Assembly: GCA_019203745.1 (NCBI GenBank)
Contig: CP078104.1
Span: 1,452,501-1,516,500 of the forward strand
Reading direction: 5' to 3'
Origin: Chryseobacterium sp. E1
GTDB lineage: Bacteria > Bacteroidota > Bacteroidia > Flavobacteriales > Weeksellaceae
DNA length: 64,000 nt
A program made the translations under genes and the position numbers. This document shows positions 49,195-60,221 of this stretch, piece after piece (the stretch's first letter is position 1; every line of letters begins with the position of its first letter). The notes below the pieces were generated by a model, which saw only the letters and a program-made list of their open reading frames with translations, did no database searches and had not been told where the DNA came from.

Positions 49195-50595
49195 GCGAAG
49201 GATAATTTTTTTGGTAATTTAGTAAATATGTTCGGCTCTGAAAGAAAGTGGCTAAATATGTACAATAAAAGCCTATTTCAATTTATAGGAGGTCAAACAG
49301 CACGGTATGATCACAATGACAAAACGTACCTTGAAAAAGGTTATGGTGAAAATCCGGATGTATTTGCCGTGATCAATCAAATGTGTGACAAAACGAAAGC
49401 GGTTCCTTATGCAGTAAAGCGGATAAAAGATAAACAGCACTTTTCTAAATTGTCGTCTTTACGAAATGCAACAAATGGGAATTATTCTACAAAGCAGCTG
49501 GCTTATAAATTTATTCTTGAATCAAAAGCATATGAGGATAAAGAACTCCCCTTTCCGCTGGATAAACCAAATCCAAATCAGACCTGGGGTGATATTCACG
49601 CCTTATATAAGCTATACTTTAGGACCTTAGGAAATTCATATATTTTCATGATCTGGCCGGAAGACGGGGTAAATAAAGGAGTTCCTAAACTAGTTTATGT
49701 TTTACCGGCTCATAAAGTCAAAATACTAATTAAAGAGGGGTTGATCTGATGAACAATGATGATCCAATTGAAGCCTATCTAATAAGAGACGGAGATGATT
49801 TATTGAGGTTCCTGCAGAGCAGGTAATCCATATAAAAACACCAAATCCTTTTTTGATATGAATGGTAGCCACCTTTACGGACTAGCGCCTATGAAACCCC
49901 TGCTTAAAATTGTTGAATCATCTAATGGAGCAATAGATAATAATGTTAAAACAATAATTAATGCAGGAGTATTCGGTTTTATTTCTGGTAAGGAAATCCC
50001 ACTCAAGCAAGATCAAATAGACCAATTAAAACTTAATCTGGTGGAAATGGATAAAAATCCTGGCAGGCTTTCAAGGATTGGTGGAACCTCAGTACCAATT
50101 GAATTCACAAGACTATCTCTCAATACTTCAGAATTGCAACCTTTCGAATTTTTAAAGCATGATCAGAAGGCAATTTGTAATGTTTTTGGATGGTCTGATG
50201 CTTTATTGAACAACGATGATGGCGGTAAATATGACAAACAGAAAGAAGAACGTAAAAGAGTAATCACGGATAATATTCAGCCGGATCTTATTCTTTTTGA
50301 CCAGGCTATGACAGAAAAATTCATCAGACGCTTTAAAGGCTATGAAAATGCTGTTTTAGAACATGATATTACTGAGCTTCCTGAAATGCAAGAGGATTAC
50401 AAAATAATGCTTGAGTGGATGGAGAAGGCTTACTATACTCCTAATGAAATTAGAGCGGCAACAAAAGCAGAAACATTGGACATTGATGGAATGAATGTGC
50501 CGTGGATAGATGGCGGCAAAAAACGCATTGATGAGGTTGGAATAACCGCATCAGATGTAACGAAATCATATGAATATTTAAAAAACGAAATATAA
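49192..50595 (+). CDS. phage portal protein, HK97 type (two frame breaks)
   Basis: About 468 aa. GENPDVFAVINQMCDKTKAVPY, LDKPNPNQTWGDIHALYKLYFRTLGNSYIF, VLPAHKVKI, IHIKTPNPF and LYGLAPMKPLLKIVE follow the order of HK97-like portals. Breaks near 49745 and 49795. Forms the dodecameric vertex through which DNA passes; connects terminase with head-tail adaptors. Confidence 0.82.
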
Positions 50596-50924
50596 TGACA
50601 AAAAATGAATTAATTGCTTTTTACAAGCAAAGGATCACAAGCACTAAAAAAATAATTAATACACTTTACGATTTACAGAAAACAAATCTTACTACTAGAT
50701 TGATAGAATGTGAGCTTGAAATGCAAAGGGGTGAACTTGAATTTTTCACTGAAACATTTTTCTATTTGAAGAGTAGAAATTCGGTAGAAATAAGTGATGA
50801 TCAGCGCAAAATTTTCCGTGAGGAACTGCAAAAAGCTCACACAGAAGCTTTAAAACAAAAAATAGACCCTGAAAAGGTAATTAAAGGCGAACCAGTTATA
50901 GTAAAACATTTTGGGCTTATATGA
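50595..50924 (+). CDS. hypothetical head-region protein, 109 aa
   Basis: Helical, overlapping portal stop by one base. Its place between portal and MuF is common for small structural or scaffold helpers. Unknown. Confidence 0.45.
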   Translation: MTKNELIAFYKQRITSTKKIINTLYDLQKTNLTTRLIECELEMQRGELEFFTETFFYLKSRNSVEISDDQRKIFREELQKAHTEALKQKIDPEKVIKGEPVIVKHFGLI

Positions 50925-51073
50925 GACTAAAAGACATAAAGATAAATGCAGAAGATCTGCTTAATTTTTTAAATAAACACATTGCTTTTGAGCATGACCA
51001 ATCGATAGAGGGAAGAAGTTTTACTCTTAACTTTCATTATAAAATTGAGTATCTCAATTGGCTGAATTCATAA
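50921..51073 (+). CDS. small phage protein, 50 aa
   Basis: MRLKDIKINAEDLLNFLNKH... overlaps the previous stop (ATGA) and abuts the MuF ATG. Unknown. Confidence 0.4.
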   Translation: MRLKDIKINAEDLLNFLNKHIAFEHDQSIEGRSFTLNFHYKIEYLNWLNS

Positions 51074-51974
51074 ATGAATCTGCCTGTAAATCTAAAATGG
51101 AAAGAAAAATTCCGGATACAACACCTGATCAACGTTCAATTCATCCTTCAAATTATTAAGATGCCTGACAAGGAATATGAATCTTACTTATTACACTATG
51201 ATGCCTATACAGCAAAGGCATTAAAATTACTCATTCCGGAATATAAAAAGCAGCTTAAAAGAATCCCCTTTGATAATTTAACCTTCAATAGTTCACCAGT
51301 GTTGATTGCTGCAAACTTTGATCAGGAAAGCTTAAGGGAAGTATTATTTAAAATTCATTACACCATAGGTATGGCTTATGGCTTATACAATGCAAAACTT
51401 TTGAGGAAAGAAAACCCTATTCAGGAAAAGAAGTGGAAGCCTCTCCCCTTTTTAATGAGGCATTCCAAAATTTCTTAATCCAATACTATAGAGATAAAGG
51501 GGCGAATTAATTGTCACTTTGAACCGTACTATGGCGGAAAGGGTTATTGAGGATATAATTTCTGGATCTTTCGAAAACGAAACTATTGAACAAATGAGGA
51601 ATCGGATGATGATCACAGTAAATGATCCCGATTATTATACCTGGATGTGTATGAGAATTGCCAGAACTGAAACCGGCTTTGCCATGAATGCCGGTAAATA
51701 TATTGCGGGCGACGTTTCCGGCGTTTTAATGGAAAAGGTTTGGATTGCTAAAAGCGGAGGTAATAGAAGACATGAGCACCAGTACATGAATGGAAAAACG
51801 GTAGGAGCTAAAGAGTATTTTCAGCTGTCCGGAAATGTTCAATTAAGATTCCCATGTGATAGAGACGGTAAAGGAACACGAAAGGCAATAGGCAACCAGG
51901 TCATAAACTGCTCGTGTACTTATGGGTTCCGGGCAAAAAGAGACGAAAATGGACACTTAATTTTTACTGATTAA
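51074..51974 (+). CDS. MuF/SPP1 gp7-like minor head protein (two frame breaks)
   Basis: About 300 aa. The C-terminal part has the family pattern: RIARTETGFAMNAGKYI, then VWIAKSGGNRRHEHQYMNGKTV and NCSCTYGFR. Breaks near 51450 and 51508 link KKWKPLPLFNEAFQNFL to the rest. Minor capsid protein that usually enters the head with DNA. Confidence 0.72.
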
Positions 51975-51995
51975 TGTTTTGTAATTAAAATAAAA

Positions 51996-52030
51996 TCACT
52001 AAATTAGATTATAATGAGGTTGGGATTATG
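51996..52030 (+). promoter_or_regulatory. phage late-region repeat element, copy 2
   Basis: TCACTAAATTAGATTATAAT then GAGGTTGGGATTATG; the last ATG is the prohead protease start. The second half is identical to copy 3. Confidence 0.55.
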
Positions 52031-52701
52031 AATAAGGATTTTAAACAATTATCTTACAGTCTAAAGGATTTAGATGATACTAAAGGTATAGTTACGGCAT
52101 ATGCAAACGCCTATGACTTTGAAGATTCTGACGGGGATATTTCCGCAAAGGGATCTTTCGATAAAACAGTTTCCGAGAATTTTAAACGAATTCGTGTTTT
52201 AAAAGATCATAATCCACGTGAAATGGTTGGTGTTCCACTGAATATTGACACTAAAGATACCTACGGACTACTTACAACAACTCAATTTAATATGCAGAAA
52301 GACCTTGGTAGAGATATGTTTACCGATGTAAAACTAATGCATGATAACGGTCTTAATGCTGAATTATCAATCGGTTACAAGGTTGTAAGACGTGATGAAC
52401 GGAAAAAGCTATTATTACAGAATATCAATTAATGGAATATTCTTTTCTTTCCAGTTGGGGAGCAAATCAACTGTCGACTGTTCAGGGTATAAAATCCATT
52501 AAAAGCACTTATGGAATACTTGAACTCATCGAAAAGTCTTATAATCTTGACTACTCGGATACAAGGTTAAGACAAATCGAATCAATTTTACAAACTATGA
52601 CTAAATACACTCAGGAAGAATCGGAGCCGTCTGAATCTGACACCCCGTCTTTTGAGCCGTTGTTACAAACTATAAATAATTTAAAATTTAACATTCAGTA
52701 A
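52028..52701 (+). CDS. HK97-type prohead protease (one frame break)
   Basis: About 224 aa. GIVTAYANAYDFEDSDGDISAKGSF, catalytic His in VLKDHNPREMVG and Ser in LNAELSIGY match the U35 family. The break near 52410 joins RRDE(R) to KKAIITEYQLMEYSFLSSWGAN. Trims the scaffold/capsid N-terminus during maturation. Confidence 0.8.
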
Positions 52702-52702
52702 A

Positions 52703-53916
52703 ATGGAAATAAAGGAACTAGAAGGGGTTATTGAAAGTAAATTTACGGCCCTAAACAAACAGGTAGAAGACTCAGTAAATGCGAGCAAATCAGAAATTGG
52801 AGAAACCAAAACGGCAATTGAAGCCTTAAAAGGTGAATTTCAGTCCATCAAAGAAGGCGGTGCTACTTTAGAGCAGCTTAATGCTCTTCAGAGTCATGTT
52901 GATGGTCTTGATTGCAAATTACAAGGTAAAATCGGCAGAAATCAGGAAAGCAAGTCTTTTAATGATATTATGGCCGAAACAATCAAAGACAATGCATCAA
53001 AATTATCCAATGCGGCAAAAACAAGAGGTGTTGATTTAACACTGGAAATGAAAGCAGCGGGCGATATGTCTTACACTTCAAACTTTGCAAATGGATCATC
53101 CGGGCCAATGACAACAGAGTACCGTCAAAATGTTTTAGTTCGTCCAGATAAAACAAAATATCTGAGAGAAATCATTCCTGGCGGTCAGACTGACGCAAAC
53201 ATGATATGGTACCCTAAACATGTAGGGGTGAAGGAAGTCCTGGACCTTGGAAAGATGGCAGCGGCGCAAAACCGATTTTTGATTTTGATTTCGACGCTGC
53301 ATCTGCTGCAGTTGAATGGGTTGCCGGTATTGTAAGAGTACCAAGGCAGATGCTTGATGATGTTAAGTGGCTAGAATCTTTCCTAAGAACATACATGCTT
53401 AAGTCTCTATATAAAGCAGAGAATGATCAGATCCTTAACGGTACCGGTGTGTCTCCGCAATTAAAAGGGCTTATGCCGCAAGCTGAGGCGTATGATGGTG
53501 ATTATACCCTATTTGTTGAGCAATTAGTTGATTCGGCAGCACAAGTAAACGATAACGAGCATGACGCTAATTACATTTTGCTTAATAACAGAGACGCTGT
53601 AAAAATTGCTTTAAACAAAGCTTCAGGTTCTGGTGAATATGATTTACCACCTGGAACAGTTGGATATGTAAATGGTCAGTTGACAATTGCAGGACTTAAT
53701 GTTGTGACTTTACCAACATCGCAGATGGCAAGATCCAACTATTTAGTTGGTGATTTTACCGCTACACAGTTAGTGACAAGATTAACGCCTGAAATCAGAT
53801 TCTTTGAACAAAACAAAGATGATGTTGAGAAAAACATGATCACGATTAGAATTGAAGAAAGAATTGCATTAGCAACTTATTTCTCTGATGCTTTTGTGAA
53901 AAATAAAACTGTCTAA
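52703..53916 (+). CDS. HK97-fold major capsid protein (one or more frame breaks)
   Basis: About 404 aa. A coiled N-terminal delta/scaffold part (first ~100 residues) that the protease would remove, then FANGSSGPMTTEYRQNVL, DFDAASAAVEWVAGIVRVPRQMLDDV, and RIEERIALATYFSDAFVK. The break near 53235-53275 restores FDFDFDAA. Directly follows the protease and ends at a terminator. Confidence 0.85.
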
Positions 53917-53923
53917 ACAACCA

Positions 53924-53953
53924 AAAACCACATCATTTTTTTGGTGTGGTTTT
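53924..53953 (+). terminator. intrinsic terminator after the capsid gene
   Basis: Stem AAAACCACA / TGTGGTTTT with the loop carrying a T7 run; T-rich tail follows. Confidence 0.75.
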
Positions 53954-53979
53954 GTTCTTTAATTTAAAAATTATTCAAA

Positions 53980-54210
53980 ATGAAAATTAAAATAATTCAA
54001 CCGGTTCCAGATCGAAATGAACCATCTGTTTTATATAAAGTAGGTGAAATAATCGACTTGGGATCAGAAAGAAATAAAGCTGCAGTTGACAATAATTTGG
54101 CCGTTTGGGTTGATGAAAAAGGGACTGAAAAAGTAACGGTAACTTCTGATAAAAAGAAAAAGGTTACGAAGGCAGGTTCTGAAATTATAGAAAATAAAAA
54201 GGCTGATTGA
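53980..54210 (+). CDS. hypothetical head-region protein, 76 aa
   Basis: MKIKIIQPVPDRNEPSVLYK... with a Lys-rich tail. Such small proteins follow the capsid gene in many siphoviruses; function unknown. Confidence 0.45.
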   Translation: MKIKIIQPVPDRNEPSVLYKVGEIIDLGSERNKAAVDNNLAVWVDEKGTEKVTVTSDKKKKVTKAGSEIIENKKAD

Positions 54211-54212
54211 TC

Positions 54213-54451
54213 ATGCCATTTTTCTGTACACAGATGCAGGTAGTCAATCAAAAACTAAGGAATTGGTCTGGATTGACGGAATAAGAATTGAAGCGCCAAC
54301 CTGGGAGCTTGCTCAGGAAATAATTGATAATGAAAATTATCATTATATGGTAATAACAGGGCAATTAGTCAAAGAAATTCCATGTAAGAAAGGAAGCTTT
54401 GAACCGGACTGGAAAAATGCAGTTGATTACGATAAATTAAACCAAAATTAA
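54213..54451 (+). CDS. hypothetical phage protein, about 79 aa (frame broken near the start)
   Basis: One T added near 54222 gives MPFFLYTDAGSQSKTKELVW joined to IDGIRIEAPTWELAQEI. Unknown. Confidence 0.45.
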
Positions 54452-54917
54452 TGGCAAACAGTTACAATCACATATTGTCAGTTGATGACGTTAAGCGCTA
54501 TCTAAGGATAGAGCCGGATTTTATTGATGATGATCAGGATCTGGAAAGAATGATTGCTTCAGCTTTTGGGTATATTGAAAAACAAACCAATCATATATTC
54601 CGGCCACAAGACAAGACTTATCACAAAAGTTATTATGATCATATTAATGTATATGATCACCCGGTAAACACTACTACATATCCGGATAATGCATTACCGC
54701 ACTTATATCCTTGCTTTATAAGATTTTGCAGCCGTGATTCGATCACTTTAAATGTGGGTTACACCTCCAAAGACAACGCACCGTCAGAGTTGATTGATTG
54801 CGCACTTCAAATGATTAAGGTTTGGTATTATGAAGCTGAAAAAATGTAAATACTACTCTATTACCAGAAAACGTAAAACAGATTATAGATACAAATAGAC
54901 GTTTTATAGCATGTTAG
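54451..54917 (+). CDS. gp6-like head-tail connector protein (frame broken once)
   Basis: About 154 aa. LSVDDVKRYLRIEPDFIDDDQDLERMIASAFGYIEKQTN matches the gp6/DUF3199-type connector start; later LIDCALQMIKVWYYEAE. The break near 54847 hides the end KQIIDTNRRFIAC. Joins portal to tail. Confidence 0.7.
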
Positions 54918-55227
54918 CAAGGGGATACAACAGATTGATTGAGATATGGAATAAAAAGCATATTTCTGATGGTTTTGGCGGTAGTCTGCCTCAAGATGTT
55001 TTTGTGAAAAAGTTTGGGCAAAAATAACTACGAACGCCGGCGGAAAATTTTCAAATTTCGGAATTCAGGAGTTTAAAAATCCGGTTGTATTTTCGTTAAG
55101 AGATAAAAAGAATGCTGTTAATTTTACAGAAAATCATTTTGTAAAGTATCAGGAAATGAGTTCTTTATTAAAGGAATTGAACACAAGTCACTAGAGCAAA
55201 TGGAACTTAATTTATTGTGTGATGAGA
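54911..55227 (+). CDS. phage head-tail adaptor, SPP1 gp16-like (two frame breaks)
   Basis: MLARGYNRLIEIWNKKHISDGFGG...VWAKI then ENHFVKYQGNEFFIKGIEHK follow the Phage_H_T_join pattern. Breaks near 55015 and 55155. Overlaps both neighbours by several bases. Confidence 0.65.
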
Positions 55228-55664
55228 CTTAATGGATATAGAGAAACCCTTGTAAGACTTAATTCTTTAGGCGAGCAAGGAAAAAGAAGGATTAGACAGA
55301 TTACTGCTGTGGCAGGGCAGGAAATAGCAACCAAAGCAACTCAAAAGCTTCAGGCTTATTCGGACGTTGACCCTAATGGATCAATAGCACAATCAATTAA
55401 TTCTAAACCAGAAGAAGACGGTTTTAAGGCCGTAATATCAGTCAACCAGTTACCAATGGGGCTTACATCGAATTCGGTACCGGAGCTTTTGTAAAAGTAG
55501 CTGATGAATGGAAAAACATTGCCTGGCAGTTCTTCGTAAATGGTCAAGGATATATGCATCCTCGCCCCTATTTTTACCCGGCATTTAACGAAGGTAGGGA
55601 GAAATATTTGCAGGATTTAAAAAACACTCTGCAAGACTTGGTAAGACAATTTAATTCACGGTAA
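55219..55664 (+). CDS. HK97 gp10-like tail completion protein (one frame break)
   Basis: About 148 aa. LGEQGKRRIRQITAVAGQEIATKAT, then after the break near 55465 GAYIEFGTGAFVKVADEW and HPRPYFYPAFNEGREKYL: the usual gp10 signature. Ends at a terminator. Confidence 0.72.
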
Positions 55665-55668
55665 AAAA

Positions 55669-55695
55669 TGCTCCTTTAATTAGGAGTTTTTTTTT
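55669..55695 (+). terminator. intrinsic terminator
   Basis: Stem CTCCT / AGGAG with 6-base loop followed by T9. Confidence 0.75.
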
Positions 55696-55722
55696 AATAA
55701 GTATTTCATAATTCGTTTTAAT

Positions 55723-55756
55723 TCACTAAATTAGATTAAATGAGGTTGGGATTATG
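55723..55756 (+). promoter_or_regulatory. phage late-region repeat element, copy 3
   Basis: TCACTAAATTAGATTAAAT then GAGGTTGGGATTATG; follows a terminator directly, so a promoter is needed here. This supports a promoter or promoter-plus-leader role. Confidence 0.55.
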
Positions 55757-56196
55757 AAGAATCCGGATAAGTGGATTAGAAAATATTACTTTACTGCATT
55801 TTCAGATATTGTAGTAAACGACATTCATTACATGCTTGTCAACGGTGAGAAGGTGCGCATATGCGACACCAGTTCACCTAATAACGAAGACTTTTTAATA
55901 ATTCTTTCAACGCAAAGTGGTTCAGATCAATGGAATAACAAATGTTCCCTTGACAAAATGCGGGATATTAACATTGATGTTATTACCAGGTATGCGGGCA
56001 ATGTTGGAAGTAGATCATTTTTAGATGATATTATTGAAGAGATCTTACAAAGAACCGAAGTTATCACCATTGATCACTTTATTGTTCAATACTATAACAA
56101 ATCTTACCCCTAGATTTAAATCAATCAACAACCACAGAAACGATCTTTAGGAAAATAATTAAATATTCATTAAAACTTACAGAAGATGGCAGGTGA
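55754..56196 (+). CDS. tail completion-like protein, about 147 aa (one frame break)
   Basis: MKNPDKWIRKYYFTAFSDIV..., position and size suit a DUF3168-type tail terminator. The break near 56109 (CCCC for CCCCC) hides LDLNQSTTTETIFRKIIKYSL, ending within the tail tube start. Assignment by position mainly. Confidence 0.5.
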
Positions 56197-56665
56197 AAAA
56201 AACACTTAAGGGCAAATTGGAAATTCTTTTCATTTATTGCCCGATCAAAAATGCAGAAGGAACAGCAGTTGCGGCAAATTACTTCCCGCTTGGATGTTTA
56301 ACAACTAACGACATTTCAAAAACTGTCGAAACACAGGATGGGACGATTACAAAATGTGATCTTTCTCCGGAACCGACTTATGGGCGAAAATCTTACCAGT
56401 TGACTTATGAGGCTGTTGCCGTTGAAAATGATGGATTAAAAGCGAGCTATGACGCTGTATCTGAAGCAATGGACGACGCTCACGCCAATGAAAACCTATA
56501 TACTGGAAAATCGAAACAACTCTTTCGGGTGGTACAAAAGAAACAAAATTCGGCAAGGGCATTATGACTGAGCTTTCCAGAACTGCACCGGTAGAGGGAG
56601 AGATTACTTACTCAGGTACAATTATCGGAATTGGAGAAATATCAAATACAGATTTACACGTTTAA
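56186..56665 (+). CDS. major tail (tube) protein (two frame breaks)
   Basis: About 160 aa. MAGEK near the start is separated from TLKGKLEILFIYCPIKNAEG by an A-run break near 56200. The second break near 56515 joins ENLYTWKIETT to GGTKETKFGKGIMTELSRTAPVEGEITYSGTI. The ending SRTAPVEGEITYSGTIIGIGEI is typical of siphovirus tube proteins. Sits before the tail chaperones and tape measure. Confidence 0.65.
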
Positions 56666-56677
56666 TTATAGGGAATT

Positions 56678-57057
56678 ATGGGAAATTACATAAAATTACA
56701 TATCGGAGGAAAAGAAAGAGGTTTAAAGGTTGGGCTTGGTTTCCTGCAGCAGTATACAGAGCAGGAAAAAGTTACTCTTAATGAGTTGATTGATAAGTTT
56801 ACTTCAGATGCTTTTTTACTATTCCAAAAATGCTATTTCATTCATTAAGTTTCAATGACAAATTAGCCGGTAATCCTATTGATTATACATTGGATAATGT
56901 GTTTGATTGGGTTGATGAAATTGGGCTTCAATCTGAGCAAATAGCACTTTACTGTACAACTTTTGCAGAATCAATAAAAGTTCATTTGCCAAAAGCAGAG
57001 AATGATGAAGCCAGCGAGGGAAAGAAAGCGCCTCTGAAGAAGGAGGCAAAGAAATAA
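56678..57057 (+). CDS. tail assembly chaperone, short form (gpG-like, one frame break)
   Basis: About 127 aa: MGNYIKLHIGGKERGLKVGL...FLQQYTEQEKVTLNELI then, past a break near 56820, HSLSFNDKLAGNPIDYTLDN and a charged tail. Small protein between tube and tape measure. Reads over a slippery site at 57018 and stops at 57057. Confidence 0.65.
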
Positions 57058-57383
57058 ATTTTGATATTGATGTTATTTCCGTTGCTTTAAATGAATTAAA
57101 ATGCCCCTCTTACGACTATGTGATCAATATGACATGGAGGGAATTCGTTTTGAGACGTGAGGGGTATTTTAGAGAAAAGAAAAACGAAGATATACGTCAG
57201 GCAAAACACACCCGACTAATTGCATATTATACTCTTGTATCCACAGGATCTATAGATGTGAAAAAAATGTCATTAGAGAAATTTATGCCAATTGACGAGG
57301 GTGAAAAGGAAAGGGTGATTATCCATGACTGGCAAAAGGAGGCATTGATGAAGGCGGTAAATGAAGCGGTAAATGGCAAATAA
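56678..57383 (+). CDS. tail assembly chaperone, -1 frameshift extended form (gpGT-like)
   Basis: At GGGAAAG (57018-57024) a -1 slip leads from the short form into the frame SASEEGGKEINFDIDVISVA...MTWREFVLRREGYFREKK to 57383, overlapping the tape-measure start. This downstream part has no good start of its own at the junction and resembles the T-type domain of tail chaperones. Both forms would coat the tape measure protein during tail assembly. Confidence 0.6.
57018..57024 (+). promoter_or_regulatory. slippery site GGGAAAG for -1 ribosomal frameshifting
   Basis: The heptamer is in the right phase (G GGA AAG in the zero frame) and equals the phage lambda G-T slippery sequence. The -1 frame is open from here to 57383. 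Confidence 0.7.
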
Positions 57384-60221
57384 TGGAGGAGAATTAAGCG
57401 TAGGCATTGGTGGGGATCCATCCGGATTTCTCAGGGCATTAAGCGAGGCGCAAGCTGCCCTACAACGATTTAAAAATAATGTTGAAAGATTAGGCGATGT
57501 TGGAAGGGACCTGCAGGATTTAGGCAGGTCTATTTCCACATTTGTAACTGTTCCAATACTCGGATTGGGAGCGGCGGCAATTAAAGCATATGGTGATCTT
57601 CAGGCTTTGGAATTGGGGATTCAGGCTGTTGCTGGATCTGCTTCTTATGCTGCTAAGCAAATGGAAGACCTTAAAGAGATTGCTAAGCTGCCAGGATTAG
57701 GATTGAAAGAGGCGGCTAAGGGATCCGTAGGACTACAGGCTATTGGATATTCTGCAGGAAATGCAGAGAAAATACTTAGTGAATTTGGAAACGCTATTGC
57801 CACAGTAGGTAAAGGTCGGGTTGAATTTGAAAGGGCAATTTATGGCGTTCAGCAGCTTGCTAACACCGATTTTCCTTTAGGTGAAGATTTAAACATAATT
57901 AAAGATGCTTTACCTCAGGTTTCTACATTACTAAAGGCCGCATTCGGTACTTCAAGAACTGAAGATCTTCAGAAATTGAAGATTAGTTCAAAACAGGTAA
58001 TGGATGTTATAGTCGAAGGACTGGGCAAATTACCAAGGGTTTCTGGGGTGTTAAAAATGCATTCGAAAATTTAAAAGATTCAATGCAACAGAGCTTGGCA
58101 AGAGTTGGAGAGCTTATTGATAAAAACTTGAATATTTCTGGAGTTATAAATAAACTTACCGAATTTATTGACAAAGCTATTTCTAAATTTGAAGGCTTAA
58201 GCAAGCCGGTTCAGGAACTCGTTTTGATATTTGGCTTATTAGCAGCTGCAACCGGTCCCGTATTATTAGGTATCGGTGGTATTCTGGCTCTATTGCCTAC
58301 TTTAGTTAACGGATTTGTTGCTGTAAGGGCCGCAGTTATGGCATTTAACACAGCTTTACTTACTAATCCTTACCTGGCAGCGGGAGCCGCAATATTATCT
58401 TTAGTTTCAGCTTTCGCAATATATAAATCATCTGTTGAAACGGCAGCAGACAGAACAGATAGGTGGAATGAATCTCTTGCCGAAGCGAGATCAAATGCAA
58501 GGGCCGAGATAGCTGATTTAGACGTCCTGTACAAAAAAACTCAAGATCATACATTATCTATTGAAGAAAGAAACGCAGCTGTTAATCAGATTCAAAAAGA
58601 ATATCCGTACTATTTTGCAAATCTAAAAGATGAGGCCATTCTTGCGGGGAATGCTGCGGGACAGTATAAAGAACTGAGATCAGCTATTTTAAGGGCTTCC
58701 TTAGCTCGTGCAGCACAGAAAGAATTAGACACAAGGGCCGAAAAAACGCTACAAAAAGAGGTTGAGGTAAGAACCAAACTAGCAGCCTTGTTTAAGATTC
58801 AAAAGATCAATAATTCAGCTGCAATAAAAGAATATATAAAGGAGTATGAAAACGCAATGACGGCTGGAGAAAAGCTGTTAGGCGGTGTTGCTAATCCTTT
58901 TGCAAATTCCGCACTTGAAAGTGATGAAGAAATAAAGGCACATGCGAGAAGAGCTGCAAAAAATCTTCTAAAATCTTATTCAGATGAGTTAAGAGCAGGT
59001 AATTTAGAAAATAAGCCTCTACTTGATGTTTTAAACAAAGGTGCTGAAGATATTAAAAATCTTGATGTTGCCGCTCCAAACAATTTCCTTCCAGGGCTAG
59101 ATAAAGTAAAGAAAGAAAAGGAAAAACAGTTAGCAGAAATATTTCCAAAAGGATCTATAGCTGAGTTACAGCAAAGAGCAGATTTACTTAAGAAGGCAAT
59201 TGATACATCAGTCAATGACATAGTAAAAGTTCGGAAACTTGATATTTTTGGAAAGGAAACCAATAAAAGGGACAACCATTTTTCACGGGGAAATATTAAG
59301 TGTAGAACAAGCTAGAGATAGATTAGAGCAATTGCTTGCTCAAATATCTTTACTTGAAGTAAAACCCCACAGGGAATTACAAGTTTCACGCAATTCAGGG
59401 AATCATTTACGTCTGAATTAAATGGGCTTAAAGACGCTGCATCAGGATTTACTTTCAATTTTACAGGAAACACAAACCCTTTTGAACAAATTAATAAAAA
59501 CATTGATTCATTAGGATACTCAATTGGTAAAGTTGAAAATTTCAAAAGCGCTATTACCACCAATCTACAACAGCTAAGCACTGATGTTCCGACCTATCTA
59601 AATATGATCGGCGATTCATTTTTGATGCTTCCTCAAAAATTAGGATTTGGGATAGATAGTGCAAAAGTTAAGTCTGAAGATTTCACAAAGCTAACAGAAA
59701 GTTTTAATAAAGATTTCAAAAACCTTTTAGACTCATCAATTTCTAACGGGCTAACAGATATGTTTAGTTCCATAGGTGAGGCTATAGGAAACGGAGGAAA
59801 CGTAATGGCTGCAATGGGGAATGGGCTTCTTAAAATGTTTGGCGGCTTTCTTTCAGATATGGGAGCAATGCTGATCAAATATGGAACATTAGCAATTATG
59901 AAAGGGACCTTAGATGAGATAATAAAAACAGGAGGTTACCAAGCTATTGCGGCCGGTATAGCTGCTATTGCTGTTGGTGCTGCTTTATCTGTAGCGGGTG
60001 GAGCAATTGGCTCCAAAGCAAAATCAGGTATGAATTCCGGAGGATCAACTTCCACAAGTACCGGAGCGGATTACACCGGTAACAATTATTCATCAAATTA
60101 TACTTCCGGTGGAGGTTATGGTGGCGGCGGAGAAGTTGTATTTAGATTATCCGGATACGAATTGAAGGGCGTTTTAGACAGAGTTAACGGTAAAAACAAT
60201 AGATTAAATGCAGGCAACTAG
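57373..60221 (+). CDS. tail tape measure protein (several frame breaks)
   Basis: About 949 aa, the longest phage gene. N-terminal helical start LSEAQAALQRFKNNVERLGDVG, hydrophobic stretches (VPILGLGAAAIKAYGD; LVLIFGLLAAATGPVLLGIGGILALL; LLTNPYLAAGAAILSLVSAF), long coiled regions, and a Gly-rich end. Breaks near 58040, 59275, 59375 and others. Sets tail length and helps DNA entry. Confidence 0.85.
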
